Positions 16,622 to 24,446 of a DNA stretch of 64,000 nt are shown piece by piece. Positions within the stretch are counted from its first letter, which is position 1; each line of letters opens with the position of its first letter. The translations under genes and the position numbers were made by a program. Under the pieces are notes generated by a model. The model was not told where the DNA came from. It saw nothing but the letters and a program-made list of their open reading frames with translations, and made no database searches. This DNA is from an uncultured Bacteroidia bacterium (GTDB lineage Bacteria; Bacteroidota; Bacteroidia; Bacteroidales; F082): NCBI GenBank assembly GCA_902799345.1, contig CADBZW010000010.1, positions 1 to 64,000 of the forward strand. Direction: 5' to 3'.

Positions 16622-16795
16622 ATGACAAAGCAACTACACACGAAAAAAGGCACCGGCAAGGAGATCGCCAGACTGCTCGGGGTGAGCGAGCACACGGTGA
16701 GCGATGCCATCCGTGGAAAGATTGACACGGAAACGGCCAGGAAGATCCGCACGATGGCCATCCGCAACTATGGGGCAATCGAGATTGAAATCTAA
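16622..16795 (+). CDS. Small HTH protein, Cro-like
   Basis: A 57-residue basic protein with a compact helix-turn-helix: GKEIARLLGVSEHTVSDAIRGKIDTETARKI. It is the first gene of the early operon and divergent from the repressor, the position of Cro or Ner in lambda and Mu. It would therefore act on the same operators and favour the lytic transcript; this role is inferred from position and fold. Confidence 0.7.
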   Translation: MTKQLHTKKGTGKEIARLLGVSEHTVSDAIRGKIDTETARKIRTMAIRNYGAIEIEI

Positions 16796-16821
16796 TCACC
16801 AATAAATAAGGAGGAAAGAAA

Positions 16822-17016
16822 ATGAGACACAACTTAATCTACATCAACGACATGATTTGGACTTTCATCTTCGAAGGTCTGGCGTTCGCTTGCCTCTTTG
16901 GAGCAATCGCCAAGGGCGCTTGGTGGCACATCGGGACGGCGGTCATCTGCACTGCGGTGGCCTTTGCTCATTTGAAAGATGCCATCGTCAACGAAGGTGA
17001 GGAGGACTTGGAATAG
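16822..17016 (+). CDS. Small phage membrane protein
   Basis: A 64-residue product with two hydrophobic helices (about 11-27 and 33-50) and an acidic C-terminus (NEGEEDLE). A strong Shine-Dalgarno AAGGAGG at 16808-16814 supports the start, unusual for a Bacteroidota genome. It belongs to no family I recognise. It could be a superinfection-exclusion or host-takeover protein, but nothing in the sequence shows this. Confidence 0.65.
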   Translation: MRHNLIYINDMIWTFIFEGLAFACLFGAIAKGAWWHIGTAVICTAVAFAHLKDAIVNEGEEDLE

Positions 17017-17048
17017 GAATGCAGAATGCAGAATGCAGAATGCAGAAT
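17017..17048. repeat. Tandem heptamer repeat GAATGCA
   Basis: Four full units and a partial fifth follow directly after the stop codon of the small membrane protein gene. Confidence 0.85.
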
Positions 17049-17078
17049 AATCAACTAACAATCTAAACACTTAAAGAC

Positions 17079-17345
17079 ATGATCAACATCAACGAGAGAA
17101 TGGCGGCACTGAACGCCGAAAGAAGGGCCATCAGGCTCGACTATGACAACCGCGAGAGAGCGGTAAAGGCAAAGCACTTGGCCGAAATGAATGCGGACAT
17201 CGACTTGCTCCGCGCCGAAAAGAACCGCAAAATCGACGCGACCTACCGCAAGCAGGACGAACTGGTGGCGGAATACCGTAAGGAGAAGCGTGAGTTTTAC
17301 GAGGCGATGAACGAGGCGGTGCCGTGCATCAAGGAGGAGAGATAA
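17079..17345 (+). CDS. Short coiled-coil phage protein
   Basis: An 88-residue, highly charged, almost fully helical protein with heptad-like spacing (about residues 5-80), rich in Arg, Lys, Glu and Ala. No family is recognised. It lies in the early operon between the switch and the transposase. Mu encodes the DNA-end-protecting Gam protein later in this region, but the present protein is too short to call Gam. Confidence 0.65.
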   Translation: MININERMAALNAERRAIRLDYDNRERAVKAKHLAEMNADIDLLRAEKNRKIDATYRKQDELVAEYRKEKREFYEAMNEAVPCIKEER

Positions 17346-17356
17346 AACCGATTGGG

Positions 17357-17378
17357 CTTGGGATGAAAGAGTCCCAAG
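17357..17378 (+). other. Hairpin upstream of the tRNA-like element
   Basis: CTTGGGA at 17357-17363 pairs exactly with TCCCAAG at 17372-17378 across an eight-base loop. Confidence 0.55.
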
Positions 17379-17383
17379 TGGTT

Positions 17384-17459
17384 GCGCGGATAGGATGCTA
17401 ATCGGATAGGCACCCAGTAAAACCCCTACATTAGTGAGGTTCGAGTCCTCACCCGCGCG
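17384..17459 (+). ncRNA. tRNA-like element with a degenerate anticodon arm
   Basis: The 3' part is a canonical T arm: TGAGG, loop TTCGAGT, CCTCA. GCGCGGA at 17384-17390 pairs at six of seven positions with CCCGCGC at 17452-17458. A D-arm-like TGCT/GGCA stem with an AATCGGATA loop is present, but three extra bases precede it. The stretch where the anticodon arm belongs has the right length but forms no 5-bp stem and no loop with U33. It is either a decayed phage tRNA or a tRNA mimic; a functional tRNA is unlikely. Confidence 0.4.
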
Positions 17460-17488
17460 CTGGAACTAACCTATAAAACGAAAGAGAT

Positions 17489-17827
17489 ATGAAAGCAAAT
17501 CTGAAAGCCGAGGACAAAAGACTGGCCGTGGTGCTGATGAGCACGAGCGGCAAGGTTTCGGAAGAAGCCATTAGTAATGCGAGGTCGCGCATCATGCTGA
17601 AGCATGGGATGTCGACCCAGTCAATACGCTTCGATGATAACGGTTTCTCTACCATTCTCATCTTTGAGGTATATAACGACGCCGCAGTCTTCCCAGATCG
17701 CCTCGCCTACCGTCTTCGCAAACTCTTCACAACAATACTGATGAAGGTAAACGGCGGAAACATTCCCGTCATGGTCGTAATCGAAGGTGACACGGACAGA
17801 TTTCCGATGCACGGGGCATTTCATTGA
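17489..17827 (+). CDS. Small early phage protein, overlapped by an opposing frame
   Basis: A 112-residue product. The start context AAAGAGATATG matches that of other prophage genes (for example 19882), which favours it. The first 45 residues look like real protein (AEDKRLAVVLMSTSGKVSEEAI), while the C-terminal half lies opposite the minus-strand frame 17621-17887. No family is recognised. It is possible that only one of the two frames is translated. Confidence 0.5.
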   Translation: MKANLKAEDKRLAVVLMSTSGKVSEEAISNARSRIMLKHGMSTQSIRFDDNGFSTILIFEVYNDAAVFPDRLAYRLRKLFTTILMKVNGGNIPVMVVIEGDTDRFPMHGAFH

Positions 17828-17887
17828 ACCAGCAATCTTCCTTAACCTTTTGGTTTCGGACTCAAATGGATTAAAACTATAACTCAT
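17621..17887 (-). CDS. Small phage protein on the opposite strand
   Basis: From the Met at 17887 the frame gives 88 residues, from that at 17824 it gives 67. The core reads CPVHRKSVRVTFDYDHDG and YLHQYCCEEFAKTV, with regular alternation of charged and hydrophobic residues and conserved-looking Cys and His. This looks more protein-like than the overlapping part of the plus-strand frame. A minus-strand gene inside the early operon would be unusual. No family is recognised. Confidence 0.5.
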   Translation of the reverse strand: MSYSFNPFESETKRLRKIAGSMKCPVHRKSVRVTFDYDHDGNVSAVYLHQYCCEEFAKTVGEAIWEDCGVVIYLKDENGRETVIIEAY

Positions 17888-17912
17888 AACAGGCCGCAAA
17901 GGTAGCGAAAAC

Positions 17913-19862
17913 ATGGAATACTACAAAAACATACTGGCCGTGGAAGCCGGATGGATGATTGAACAGGGCGTGATGACCAGCGAGAACTATCGCCAAATGT
18001 CACACCGTGGCGACATCCAAGTTGTGCGCCGCGCCTGCCGCAACACGCCCGCGCTGGTGGCCTACGACTCGATGCCCGACCGCTATAAGAAGGCCATCGT
18101 GGAGCGCGTGGGCGACCCGCGCAAGCAGGCCCGGCAGAATGTGCTGGAGGGCCTGATTGAGCACTCGGCCACGGCCACCACCTTTTTCGAGGACTACATG
18201 ATTGACGACGACCGTCACCTGCCCGCCGACAAACGGAGGGAATACTACACCAACGCCATCGTGCTCGACGGCGTGAAGCGACTGATTGAGGGCCGCAACT
18301 CGAAACGCAAGGCCCTGGGCAACCGCGCCACGCGCTTCTGGGACGAGATCAGCCAGGCGGTGCAGGAACTCGACCTGACGAAGTGGCCCCACACGCTGCC
18401 CGCCAACGCCCGCAGCCTGGAACGCAAATACCAGCGTTATCTCGCCGAGGGCCTCGGCAGCCTCGTCCACAAAGCCTACCAGAACGGCTCGAAGAATGCG
18501 GCGAAGGTGGCCGACGAGAACCAGAAGGCGATGCTCGTCACCTTCATGAGCGACCCGCGCAACCTCGACAACGAGCAGGTGGCCCGCCTCTATAACATGG
18601 TGGCCCAACAGATGGACTGGAAGAAGATAACGGCCTCGGCGGTTGCGGTGTGGCGCGACAAGTGCGACGACCTCATCTTTGCCCGCCGCCACGGAGCGGA
18701 GAAATACCGTGCCGGACGCGAGATGCAGGTGAGGCGCAGCGCACCCACGCGCCCGCTGCTCTTCTGGACGATGGACGGTTGGGATGTGGAACTTCTTTAC
18801 CAGCACAAGCCGGACAAGGGTGCCACGACCTACCACAACCGCCTGACGATGGTGGTGGTGCTTGACGGCTGCTGCCGTTACCCGATAGGATTCGCCGTCG
18901 GTAAGAACGAAAGCCCCGCTCTCATCCGCGAGGCCCTGCGCGATGCGGAGCGCGAGACGCAGCGGCTGTTCGGACGCATGTACCGCGTCGGCCAGCTCCA
19001 GAGCGACCACTTCGCCATGAAGAACCTCACGCCCACCTATCAGGCCGTGGCCGACAAGGTGACACCGGCCCGCGTGAAGAACGCGAAGGCCAAGCCCATC
19101 GAGGCGTGGTTCAACTATTTCAACAAGAAATACTGCCAAATGCAGACCAACTGGAGCGGCTTCGGCATCACCAGCCGCAAGGAACTCCAGCCAAACACGG
19201 AATACATCACCAAATACAAGCACCAGTTCCCCGACTTCGAGGGCTGCGTGAGACAGATCGTCAGCTTCATACAGGCGGAGCGTGCCGAACTGGAGACCGC
19301 GTATGTGGCCCAGTTTGAGGCCGAGGGCCTGATAGAGTTGAAGACGGGCCAATACCTGATGGCCTTCGGGGAGAGCACCGGCGAACGCCGCTACTTGTTG
19401 CAAGGCTGCGGCATACGCTGCACCATCGGCACCCGCAAGATGGACTACGACTGCTTCGACACCCATTTCCGCAAGTACCCGTCGACGCGCTGGCAGCTGC
19501 GCTACGACCCCGAAGACCTGCACTATGCCGTGGCCGTCAACGAGGACGAGAGCCTACAGTTCACCCTTGAGGAGAAATACATACAGCCGATGGCCTTGGC
19601 CGACCGCAAGGAAGGCGACGCACGGGAGCTTCAGCGCGTGATGGACTTCAACCGCCGCAAGGAGCAGGAACTGATGGACGAGCTCACCCCGATGGAAGAC
19701 CGCGCCCGCGAGCTGCTGGAGCAGACCACCCTGAGCAAGCTGCTCATCACCGACAGCCGGGGCCAACACAAGCTGCCCAAGGCCAAGGCAAGGCTGGCGG
19801 CTGCCAACGCCGAACTGGTGGAGGCGGTGGAGACCGGCGACAATTTCTACGACATGTACTAA
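17913..19862 (+). CDS. MuA-type DDE transposase
   Basis: A 649-residue protein, close to MuA (663). The catalytic triad is D288 (WTMDGW), D365 (LQSDHF) and E397 (KPIEAW), spaced as in the RNase H-fold transposase/integrase family. An N-terminal DNA-binding region and a Mu-type C-terminal beta-barrel and helical tail (from about 470) follow the expected order. It cuts and joins the phage ends for integration and replicative transposition, with the MuB-type ATPase encoded next. It starts one base into the opposing small gene region and lies 19 bases before the ATPase gene. Confidence 0.93.
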   Translation: MEYYKNILAVEAGWMIEQGVMTSENYRQMSHRGDIQVVRRACRNTPALVAYDSMPDRYKKAIVERVGDPRKQARQNVLEGLIEHSATATTFFEDYMIDDDRHLPADKRREYYTNAIVLDGVKRLIEGRNSKRKALGNRATRFWDEISQAVQELDLTKWPHTLPANARSLERKYQRYLAEGLGSLVHKAYQNGSKNAAKVADENQKAMLVTFMSDPRNLDNEQVARLYNMVAQQMDWKKITASAVAVWRDKCDDLIFARRHGAEKYRAGREMQVRRSAPTRPLLFWTMDGWDVELLYQHKPDKGATTYHNRLTMVVVLDGCCRYPIGFAVGKNESPALIREALRDAERETQRLFGRMYRVGQLQSDHFAMKNLTPTYQAVADKVTPARVKNAKAKPIEAWFNYFNKKYCQMQTNWSGFGITSRKELQPNTEYITKYKHQFPDFEGCVRQIVSFIQAERAELETAYVAQFEAEGLIELKTGQYLMAFGESTGERRYLLQGCGIRCTIGTRKMDYDCFDTHFRKYPSTRWQLRYDPEDLHYAVAVNEDESLQFTLEEKYIQPMALADRKEGDARELQRVMDFNRRKEQELMDELTPMEDRARELLEQTTLSKLLITDSRGQHKLPKAKARLAAANAELVEAVETGDNFYDMY

Positions 19863-19881
19863 TCAACAAAATAAAAGAGAT

Positions 19882-20739
19882 ATGGAAGACATCAAGAAAC
19901 AACAAATCGTGAACGCGCTGCGCAACTACTGCGAGCGTTACGAAAGCCAGGCAAAGGCGGCCAACTCGTTGAAGAATGTGAGCGCGGCCACCCTGAGCCA
20001 GATGCTGAACGGCAAATGGGAACTCATCAAGGACGACATGTGGCGCAATGTGGCGGCTCAGATTGGCTACAAAGACGAAAAGTGGAACGCCGTGGCCACC
20101 CGCGACTTCACCACCCTGATGCGCATCCTCGAAGATGTGCAGGAAAACGCCCTTGTCATGGCCGTGACGGGCGACGCGGGCAGCGGCAAGACCTTTGCCC
20201 TGAAGCAATACACAAACGCCCACAAACAGGTTTATTTGCTGTGTTGCAACGAATATTGGAACCGCAAGGCCTTCCTGAATGAACTGATGCAGGCGATGGG
20301 CCGCGACGCAGCCGGACTGAGCGTGAACGAGATGATGCTGGAGGCTGTTCGTTACCTGAAGATGCAGGAAGCCCCGCTGCTCATCCTCGACGAGGCCGAC
20401 AAGCTGAGCGACAAGGTACTCTATTTCTTCATATCTCTTTATAATGCCCTTGAGGGCGAATGCGGCCTGCTCATGGTGGCCACGAGCCACCTTGAGCTCC
20501 GCATCCGAAAGGGAGTGAAGGCTAACAGGAAGGGCTACAACGAAATCTGGAGCCGCGTGGGAAGGAAGTGCGTCACCCTGAAGGGCGTGAGCGCAGCCGA
20601 CATCACGGCGGTGTGCGAGGCCAACGGCGTGACCGACCCAAGGGACATCGACATCGTGATCAACGACTCGGAGAGCGACCTGCGCCGTGTGCGTCGCAAG
20701 ATCCACGCGATACTGAAGGGAAAGGAGGCCGCGAAATGA
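19882..20739 (+). CDS. MuB-type AAA+ ATPase, transposition target selector
   Basis: A 285-residue protein. Residues 1-60 contain a helix-turn-helix-like part (NVSAATLSQMLNGKWELI), as in the MuB N-terminus. Walker A is GDAGSGKT at 97-104 and Walker B LLILDEAD around D170-E171; a sensor-like ATSHLEL follows. MuB binds target DNA in an ATP-dependent way and activates the transposase. The gene follows the transposase directly and overlaps the next gene by four bases (ATGA). Confidence 0.92.
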   Translation: MEDIKKQQIVNALRNYCERYESQAKAANSLKNVSAATLSQMLNGKWELIKDDMWRNVAAQIGYKDEKWNAVATRDFTTLMRILEDVQENALVMAVTGDAGSGKTFALKQYTNAHKQVYLLCCNEYWNRKAFLNELMQAMGRDAAGLSVNEMMLEAVRYLKMQEAPLLILDEADKLSDKVLYFFISLYNALEGECGLLMVATSHLELRIRKGVKANRKGYNEIWSRVGRKCVTLKGVSAADITAVCEANGVTDPRDIDIVINDSESDLRRVRRKIHAILKGKEAAK

Positions 20740-21227
20740 GAAACACCCCGACGAAACGGCAGGCCGACGACAAGCGCACCCTCAACCAGAACCGCAGGCT
20801 GTATTGGCTCCTCAACGAGCTCGGCCTGAAGGACAGCGTTGCCGACCTGGTGAGCGACGAGACCAACGGGCGCACCACCCACACCAGCGAACTGACCTTC
20901 ATCGAGTGCATGTACCTCATCCGCAGGCTGGAGCAATACATTCGCAAGCCACAGGAGAAACCCACACCACAAAGCAAGCAGAACCGCATGGACAAAAAGC
21001 GCAAGGGAGTCATCAAGGCCATTTGTGCCTACGGCGAGCTGTGCGGAGTGAAATACACTGTTGATTACGCCAAAAGCATCGCCACACGCGCTGCCGGGCG
21101 TGACAGCTTCAACGAGATAACTGAAGGCGAGCTGACCCGCATTTACAATGAATTCTGCCGCAAGCAGACGGCTGCAAAGACAAGGACAAATTTACCCATT
21201 ATGAAGACAAACTATTCCTTGAACTGA
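20736..21227 (+). CDS. GemA-like protein (Mu gp16 family)
   Basis: A 163-residue basic protein. The pattern LNQNRRLYWLLNELGLKD, then TNGRTTHTSELTFIECMYLIRRLE, followed by a second helical part ending in LTRIYNEFCRKQ, resembles GemA/gp16 regulators of Mu-like phages (DUF1018), which affect host gene expression and DNA topology. The similarity is by pattern and position, so the call is moderate. It is translationally coupled to the genes on both sides (ATGA at 20736, one-base overlap at 21227). Confidence 0.6.
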   Translation: MRNTPTKRQADDKRTLNQNRRLYWLLNELGLKDSVADLVSDETNGRTTHTSELTFIECMYLIRRLEQYIRKPQEKPTPQSKQNRMDKKRKGVIKAICAYGELCGVKYTVDYAKSIATRAAGRDSFNEITEGELTRIYNEFCRKQTAAKTRTNLPIMKTNYSLN

Positions 21228-21844
21228 TGAAACGCGCCCTTACCATAACCGACATTCGGAACTACAAGACGAAGACCTACCTGCTCGACGGCGGCCTTGA
21301 CTTGGCCCTTGGCGAAGTGGAACTCACCGGCAGCTGGATCGTGTGGGGAGGGTCGGCAAACGGTAAGACGCGTTTCGCCTTGCAGCTGGCCAAGGCACTG
21401 GCCAAGCACGTGCGGGTGGCCTACGACAGCCTTGAGGAAGGCATGAGCCTATCGATGCAGCACGCCATCGAGGAGGTGGGCTTCGCTGATGTGAAGCGGA
21501 ACTTCATCCTCCTTGACGGCGAGGGCATCGACGAGCTGAAGGAGCGTCTGCGCAAGCAGCGCAGCCCCAAGGTGGTCATCATCGACTCGCTTCAATACAC
21601 CGGCCTCACCTATCCGGGATACAAGAAGTTCCGCGACGAGTTCCGCAACAAGCTCTTCATCTGGATAAGCCATGCCGAGGGGCACAATCCCAAGGGCGCA
21701 GTGGCCGACGCGGTGAAGTTCGACGCATTCGTGAAGGTGTATGTGGAGGGCTACCGGGCCTATCCCCAGAGCCGTTTCGGTGGCAACCAGGAATATGTCA
21801 TCTGGGAGGAAGGCGCGAAGCAATACGGATTGAAACACCAATAA
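21227..21844 (+). CDS. RecA/RadA-fold P-loop ATPase
   Basis: A 205-residue protein with Walker A GGSANGKT at 41-48 and Walker B KVVIIDSLQ near residues 122-130. A C-terminal SHAEG and an aromatic tail complete a minimal RecA-like core, as in single-domain phage ATPases that load or assist replication proteins. It lies in the replication module after MuB. Its substrate and partner are unknown. A role in replication or recombination is inferred from position. Confidence 0.7.
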   Translation: MKRALTITDIRNYKTKTYLLDGGLDLALGEVELTGSWIVWGGSANGKTRFALQLAKALAKHVRVAYDSLEEGMSLSMQHAIEEVGFADVKRNFILLDGEGIDELKERLRKQRSPKVVIIDSLQYTGLTYPGYKKFRDEFRNKLFIWISHAEGHNPKGAVADAVKFDAFVKVYVEGYRAYPQSRFGGNQEYVIWEEGAKQYGLKHQ

Positions 21845-21878
21845 ACACTATTCAATAATCACTTAAACAGCAATAAAA

Positions 21879-22127
21879 ATGGCAAATCTCAACAAAATGA
21901 GCAGAGAGAAACTGCTGAAAGCCGGATTCAAGTTTATCCGTATGACCGACTACCCGTGTAAGGACGGGATTCACTATCAGATTAGATTCTGCGACAGCGA
22001 CGACTTCGTTTGGAAAACACTGAACACCTACAACACAAAGGCTGCACGGGAACGGGCCGCTGCGGAACTGATTTCAGAAGGGCCGTATTTGCTCCTGGAA
22101 TGGAATAAGGAAGGAGGTGAGGAATGA
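21879..22127 (+). CDS. Small phage protein of unknown function
   Basis: An 82-residue product with mixed alpha/beta pattern (FKFIRMTDYPCKDGIHYQI). No family is recognised. It overlaps the following Cys-rich small gene by four bases, so it is translated with it. Confidence 0.6.
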   Translation: MANLNKMSREKLLKAGFKFIRMTDYPCKDGIHYQIRFCDSDDFVWKTLNTYNTKAARERAAAELISEGPYLLLEWNKEGGEE

Positions 22128-22285
22128 AGACCTGTAAAGACTGTCGTGGCATCCACTACGAAACCCTGCCGGACATGACTTTTGACTACGACAACCCAAG
22201 ATGCCTATTGCTCGGTAACATCACCACCAGCATGAGCCATCAGGCTTGCGAACACTTTGAACAACGACCTTTAATAACAACTTAA
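22124..22285 (+). CDS. Small Cys-rich phage protein
   Basis: A 53-residue product starting MKTCKDCRG, with two later Cys (RCLLLG, ACEHF). The C-x2-C...C...C-x2-H spacing suggests a small zinc-binding fold. It starts at the ATG overlapping the previous stop. No function can be named. Confidence 0.6.
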   Translation: MKTCKDCRGIHYETLPDMTFDYDNPRCLLLGNITTSMSHQACEHFEQRPLITT

Positions 22286-22297
22286 ACATCATTCAAA

Positions 22298-22957
22298 ATG
22301 GACAACAAGAAACAGACAGTAGAAATGACGGCGGCGGAGGCTGAACAATTCGCCGCGTTCAAGGAAGCCCAGGCAAAGAAAGAGGCCGAGGCAAAGAAAA
22401 AAGCCGACCGCGAGGCCTACGCCAAACTGGTGGATGAGACAATAGCATCGTCCATGCCACAACTGCGGGACATCAGCCAAGCCATCACGGAAAGGAAGCA
22501 GCTTGTGATGAGCAATTTCAAGACAGCACTGGAACTGAAGGCCGACATTTTCGGCGTAAGGGACAACCAACACAGCCACACCTTCACCAACAGCGAAGGC
22601 ACAGCCAGAATCACCCTCGGACAGTACCAGCTGGACAATTACAAGGACACGGTGAACGAGGGCATCGCCATCGTGAAGGAGTATCTGGGCAGCCTGGCCA
22701 AGGACGATGACAGTGCGGCCCTGGTGCAGGCTGTGTTGCGCCTGATGAGCCGCGACCAAGCGGGCAACCTGAAGGCAAGCCGTGTGCTCCAGTTGCGCAA
22801 GATGGCCCAGGACAGCGGGAACGAGCGGTTCCAGGAGGGCGTGCGCATCATCGAGGAGAGCTACGCGCCCACCGAGAGCAAGCAGTTCATCCGCGCCGAT
22901 GTGAAGGATGAGAACGGAAAATGGATACCTGTCCCGCTTGGGATGACGGAATGCTAA
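22298..22957 (+). CDS. DUF3164 family protein
   Basis: A 219-residue product with a charged coiled-coil N-terminus (AEAEQFAAFKEAQAKKEAEAKKKAD) and the DUF3164 body around LKADIFGVRDN and RITLGQYQLDNYKDT. This family is found in the early regions of Mu-like phages; its biochemical role is not established. Its place between replication genes and small zinc-finger genes agrees with an early function. Confidence 0.8.
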   Translation: MDNKKQTVEMTAAEAEQFAAFKEAQAKKEAEAKKKADREAYAKLVDETIASSMPQLRDISQAITERKQLVMSNFKTALELKADIFGVRDNQHSHTFTNSEGTARITLGQYQLDNYKDTVNEGIAIVKEYLGSLAKDDDSAALVQAVLRLMSRDQAGNLKASRVLQLRKMAQDSGNERFQEGVRIIEESYAPTESKQFIRADVKDENGKWIPVPLGMTEC

Positions 22958-22969
22958 GGAGGATAACTT

Positions 22970-23146
22970 ATGGGTGAAAAGCTTATAGGCTGCACAGGCT
23001 TCATCCTGAACCACGAAATCTGGGCGAAATGCCCGGTTTGCGGGTACGAGTACGACCGGCGCAAATGGGGCGACACTTGCCCCGTTTGCGCACGGGAGAC
23101 CATAAAGCGAATCAGTAACGGAGTGATGAAAATGGCTGAATCATGA
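22970..23146 (+). CDS. Small zinc-ribbon protein
   Basis: A 58-residue product with CPVCGYEY and CPVCA, two CxxC knuckles 16 residues apart, a classic zinc ribbon. Shine-Dalgarno AAGGAGG lies at 22956-22962. It overlaps the next gene by four bases (ATGA). Nucleic acid or protein binding is likely, but the target is unknown. Confidence 0.7.
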   Translation: MGEKLIGCTGFILNHEIWAKCPVCGYEYDRRKWGDTCPVCARETIKRISNGVMKMAES

Positions 23147-23616
23147 ACGAGATGGAAGGCATAATGGACACGGTTTCGCGGATGCGCAAAACCGACAAGA
23201 TCAAGCTGGTGAACCTCATCCTTGCAAGCATCAAAGATGCCAAAAACGATGCAACGGGTGCACCGATGCCGGTGTATGAGGGCCTCACGGTGTTCGATGA
23301 GGTGTACCGCACAAAGAAGGGTGTGAGTTACGCTCCGAGCGGCAAATTTTCAACCGCCGACTTCAAGCACATGAAGGAGTTGCTGATTAAGATAAGCGAC
23401 CGGCTTTCGGAAGGCGGCACGGTATTGGTGACTGATGCGCTGCGAATCGGCAGCCTGAAGATGTTCCTTCAGGCGGTGTGCGAAATGAAGAACCAGTGGT
23501 ACTACGAAAACCGCTTCATGCCATACGGACTGAACCACGACTTTGAGAACATCTATACTAACCTCAAAAACAACAGCGACCATGCCAGAAGAAAAGCAGC
23601 TTTCGACTGTCTCTAA
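23143..23616 (+). CDS. Phage protein of unknown function
   Basis: A 157-residue alpha/beta protein (KIKLVNLILASIKDAKND at the start, GGTVLVTDALRIGSLKMFLQAV later). No family is recognised. It is coupled to the zinc-ribbon gene upstream and overlaps the next gene by 35 bases. Confidence 0.6.
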   Translation: MNEMEGIMDTVSRMRKTDKIKLVNLILASIKDAKNDATGAPMPVYEGLTVFDEVYRTKKGVSYAPSGKFSTADFKHMKELLIKISDRLSEGGTVLVTDALRIGSLKMFLQAVCEMKNQWYYENRFMPYGLNHDFENIYTNLKNNSDHARRKAAFDCL

Positions 23617-24280
23617 CCAAGCCGTTGCTTTGTCGCGGGAGAGCCTTGCGCATTGCCCCGTGGCCCAGCGGCTGCTTTCGCAGAACGTGGGGGTAAACAG
23701 TTTCCCCACGGCGGCGGTGGCTGTGGTGGCCAATGCCGTAGGCGTGGCGACGACGGCTGCCGAGTCGGTCGGTTGCGGGCTTACCACGGTGAAACTGTTT
23801 GTGCGCCATTTCGACGAGCGCACGTTTGCGGCTGTCATCCTGACCCACATGACCATGCTTGAGGACATGCTGAACGTGGCCCGCCCGATGAAGCCCGACG
23901 CAATGGCCGCCCTTGCAAAGCAGGTGGCGCAGATGCTGCTTGACGACGACATGAGCTGGAACTTCGCAGACATCCAAATCGTGATGGACAGGCTGGCGAA
24001 GGGTGAAGCCGGACAGGTGTACGGCGGCCTGAACGCTCCGATGGTGACGAAGGCCTTCACGGACTACATGGGCGAGAAGGCCAACGCCTTTGTCGACTAT
24101 CGGGAACGGCAGGCACGTGAACAGTACGGCAGCGACCTTGGGCGTGACCGCACCAGAACCGATTATGAGGATGCCGTGAGGGCCGGAGAGCGGGTGAAAC
24201 ACATGGCGGCGATGGAAGCTTATAAAAACGGGACACTACAAAAGGACATCAAAAAGAGTAAGCGCAATGGGAAAAGTTAG
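23582..24280 (+). CDS. Early phage protein of unknown function
   Basis: A 232-residue, mostly helical protein, Ala/Val-rich in the first half with an extended charged C-terminal tail (DIKKSKRNGKS). The start at 23582 is chosen because it gives a sensible N-terminus (MPEEKQLSTVS) while keeping a short overlap with the previous gene; the earlier in-frame codon at 23543 lies deeper inside it. The family is not recognised. It lies at the end of the replication module. Confidence 0.6.
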   Translation: MPEEKQLSTVSNQAVALSRESLAHCPVAQRLLSQNVGVNSFPTAAVAVVANAVGVATTAAESVGCGLTTVKLFVRHFDERTFAAVILTHMTMLEDMLNVARPMKPDAMAALAKQVAQMLLDDDMSWNFADIQIVMDRLAKGEAGQVYGGLNAPMVTKAFTDYMGEKANAFVDYRERQAREQYGSDLGRDRTRTDYEDAVRAGERVKHMAAMEAYKNGTLQKDIKKSKRNGKS

Positions 24281-24443
24281 AAAATTCACATCCGAAAGGA
24301 TAGAGATCTGCCGCAACTGCTTGGGCTCGGGCACGGTTGATGCACTATTCACCACCAAGAGGTGCCCTGTATGTGAAGGCAGCGGGCGCGTGGACAAGAC
24401 AACCGAAATCACCATCACGGTGGAACCGCACAAGGAGGGATAG
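24267..24443 (+). CDS. DnaJ-type zinc-finger mini protein
   Basis: A 58-residue product with two DnaJ-like CxxCxGxG repeats, CRNCLGSGTV and CPVCEGSGRV, 18 residues apart. In DnaJ these form the zinc centre that binds unfolded protein. A stand-alone two-repeat copy is common in phages, with unknown role. It overlaps the previous gene by 14 bases and ends three bases before the next start. Confidence 0.7.
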   Translation: MGKVRKFTSERIEICRNCLGSGTVDALFTTKRCPVCEGSGRVDKTTEITITVEPHKEG

Positions 24444-24446
24444 GCC

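Noticed and set aside
17017-17048. Heptamer repeats considered as iterons or a phase-variable tract
   Set aside because: They lie after a stop codon and outside any clear promoter, with no initiator gene next to them; kept only as a tandem repeat.
18000-19523. 507-codon open frame on the minus strand opposite the transposase
   Set aside because: It is a shadow frame caused by high GC and codon pattern of the transposase gene; the translation is low-complexity (His/Val/Leu/Ala-rich) and the plus frame has a clear DDE triad.
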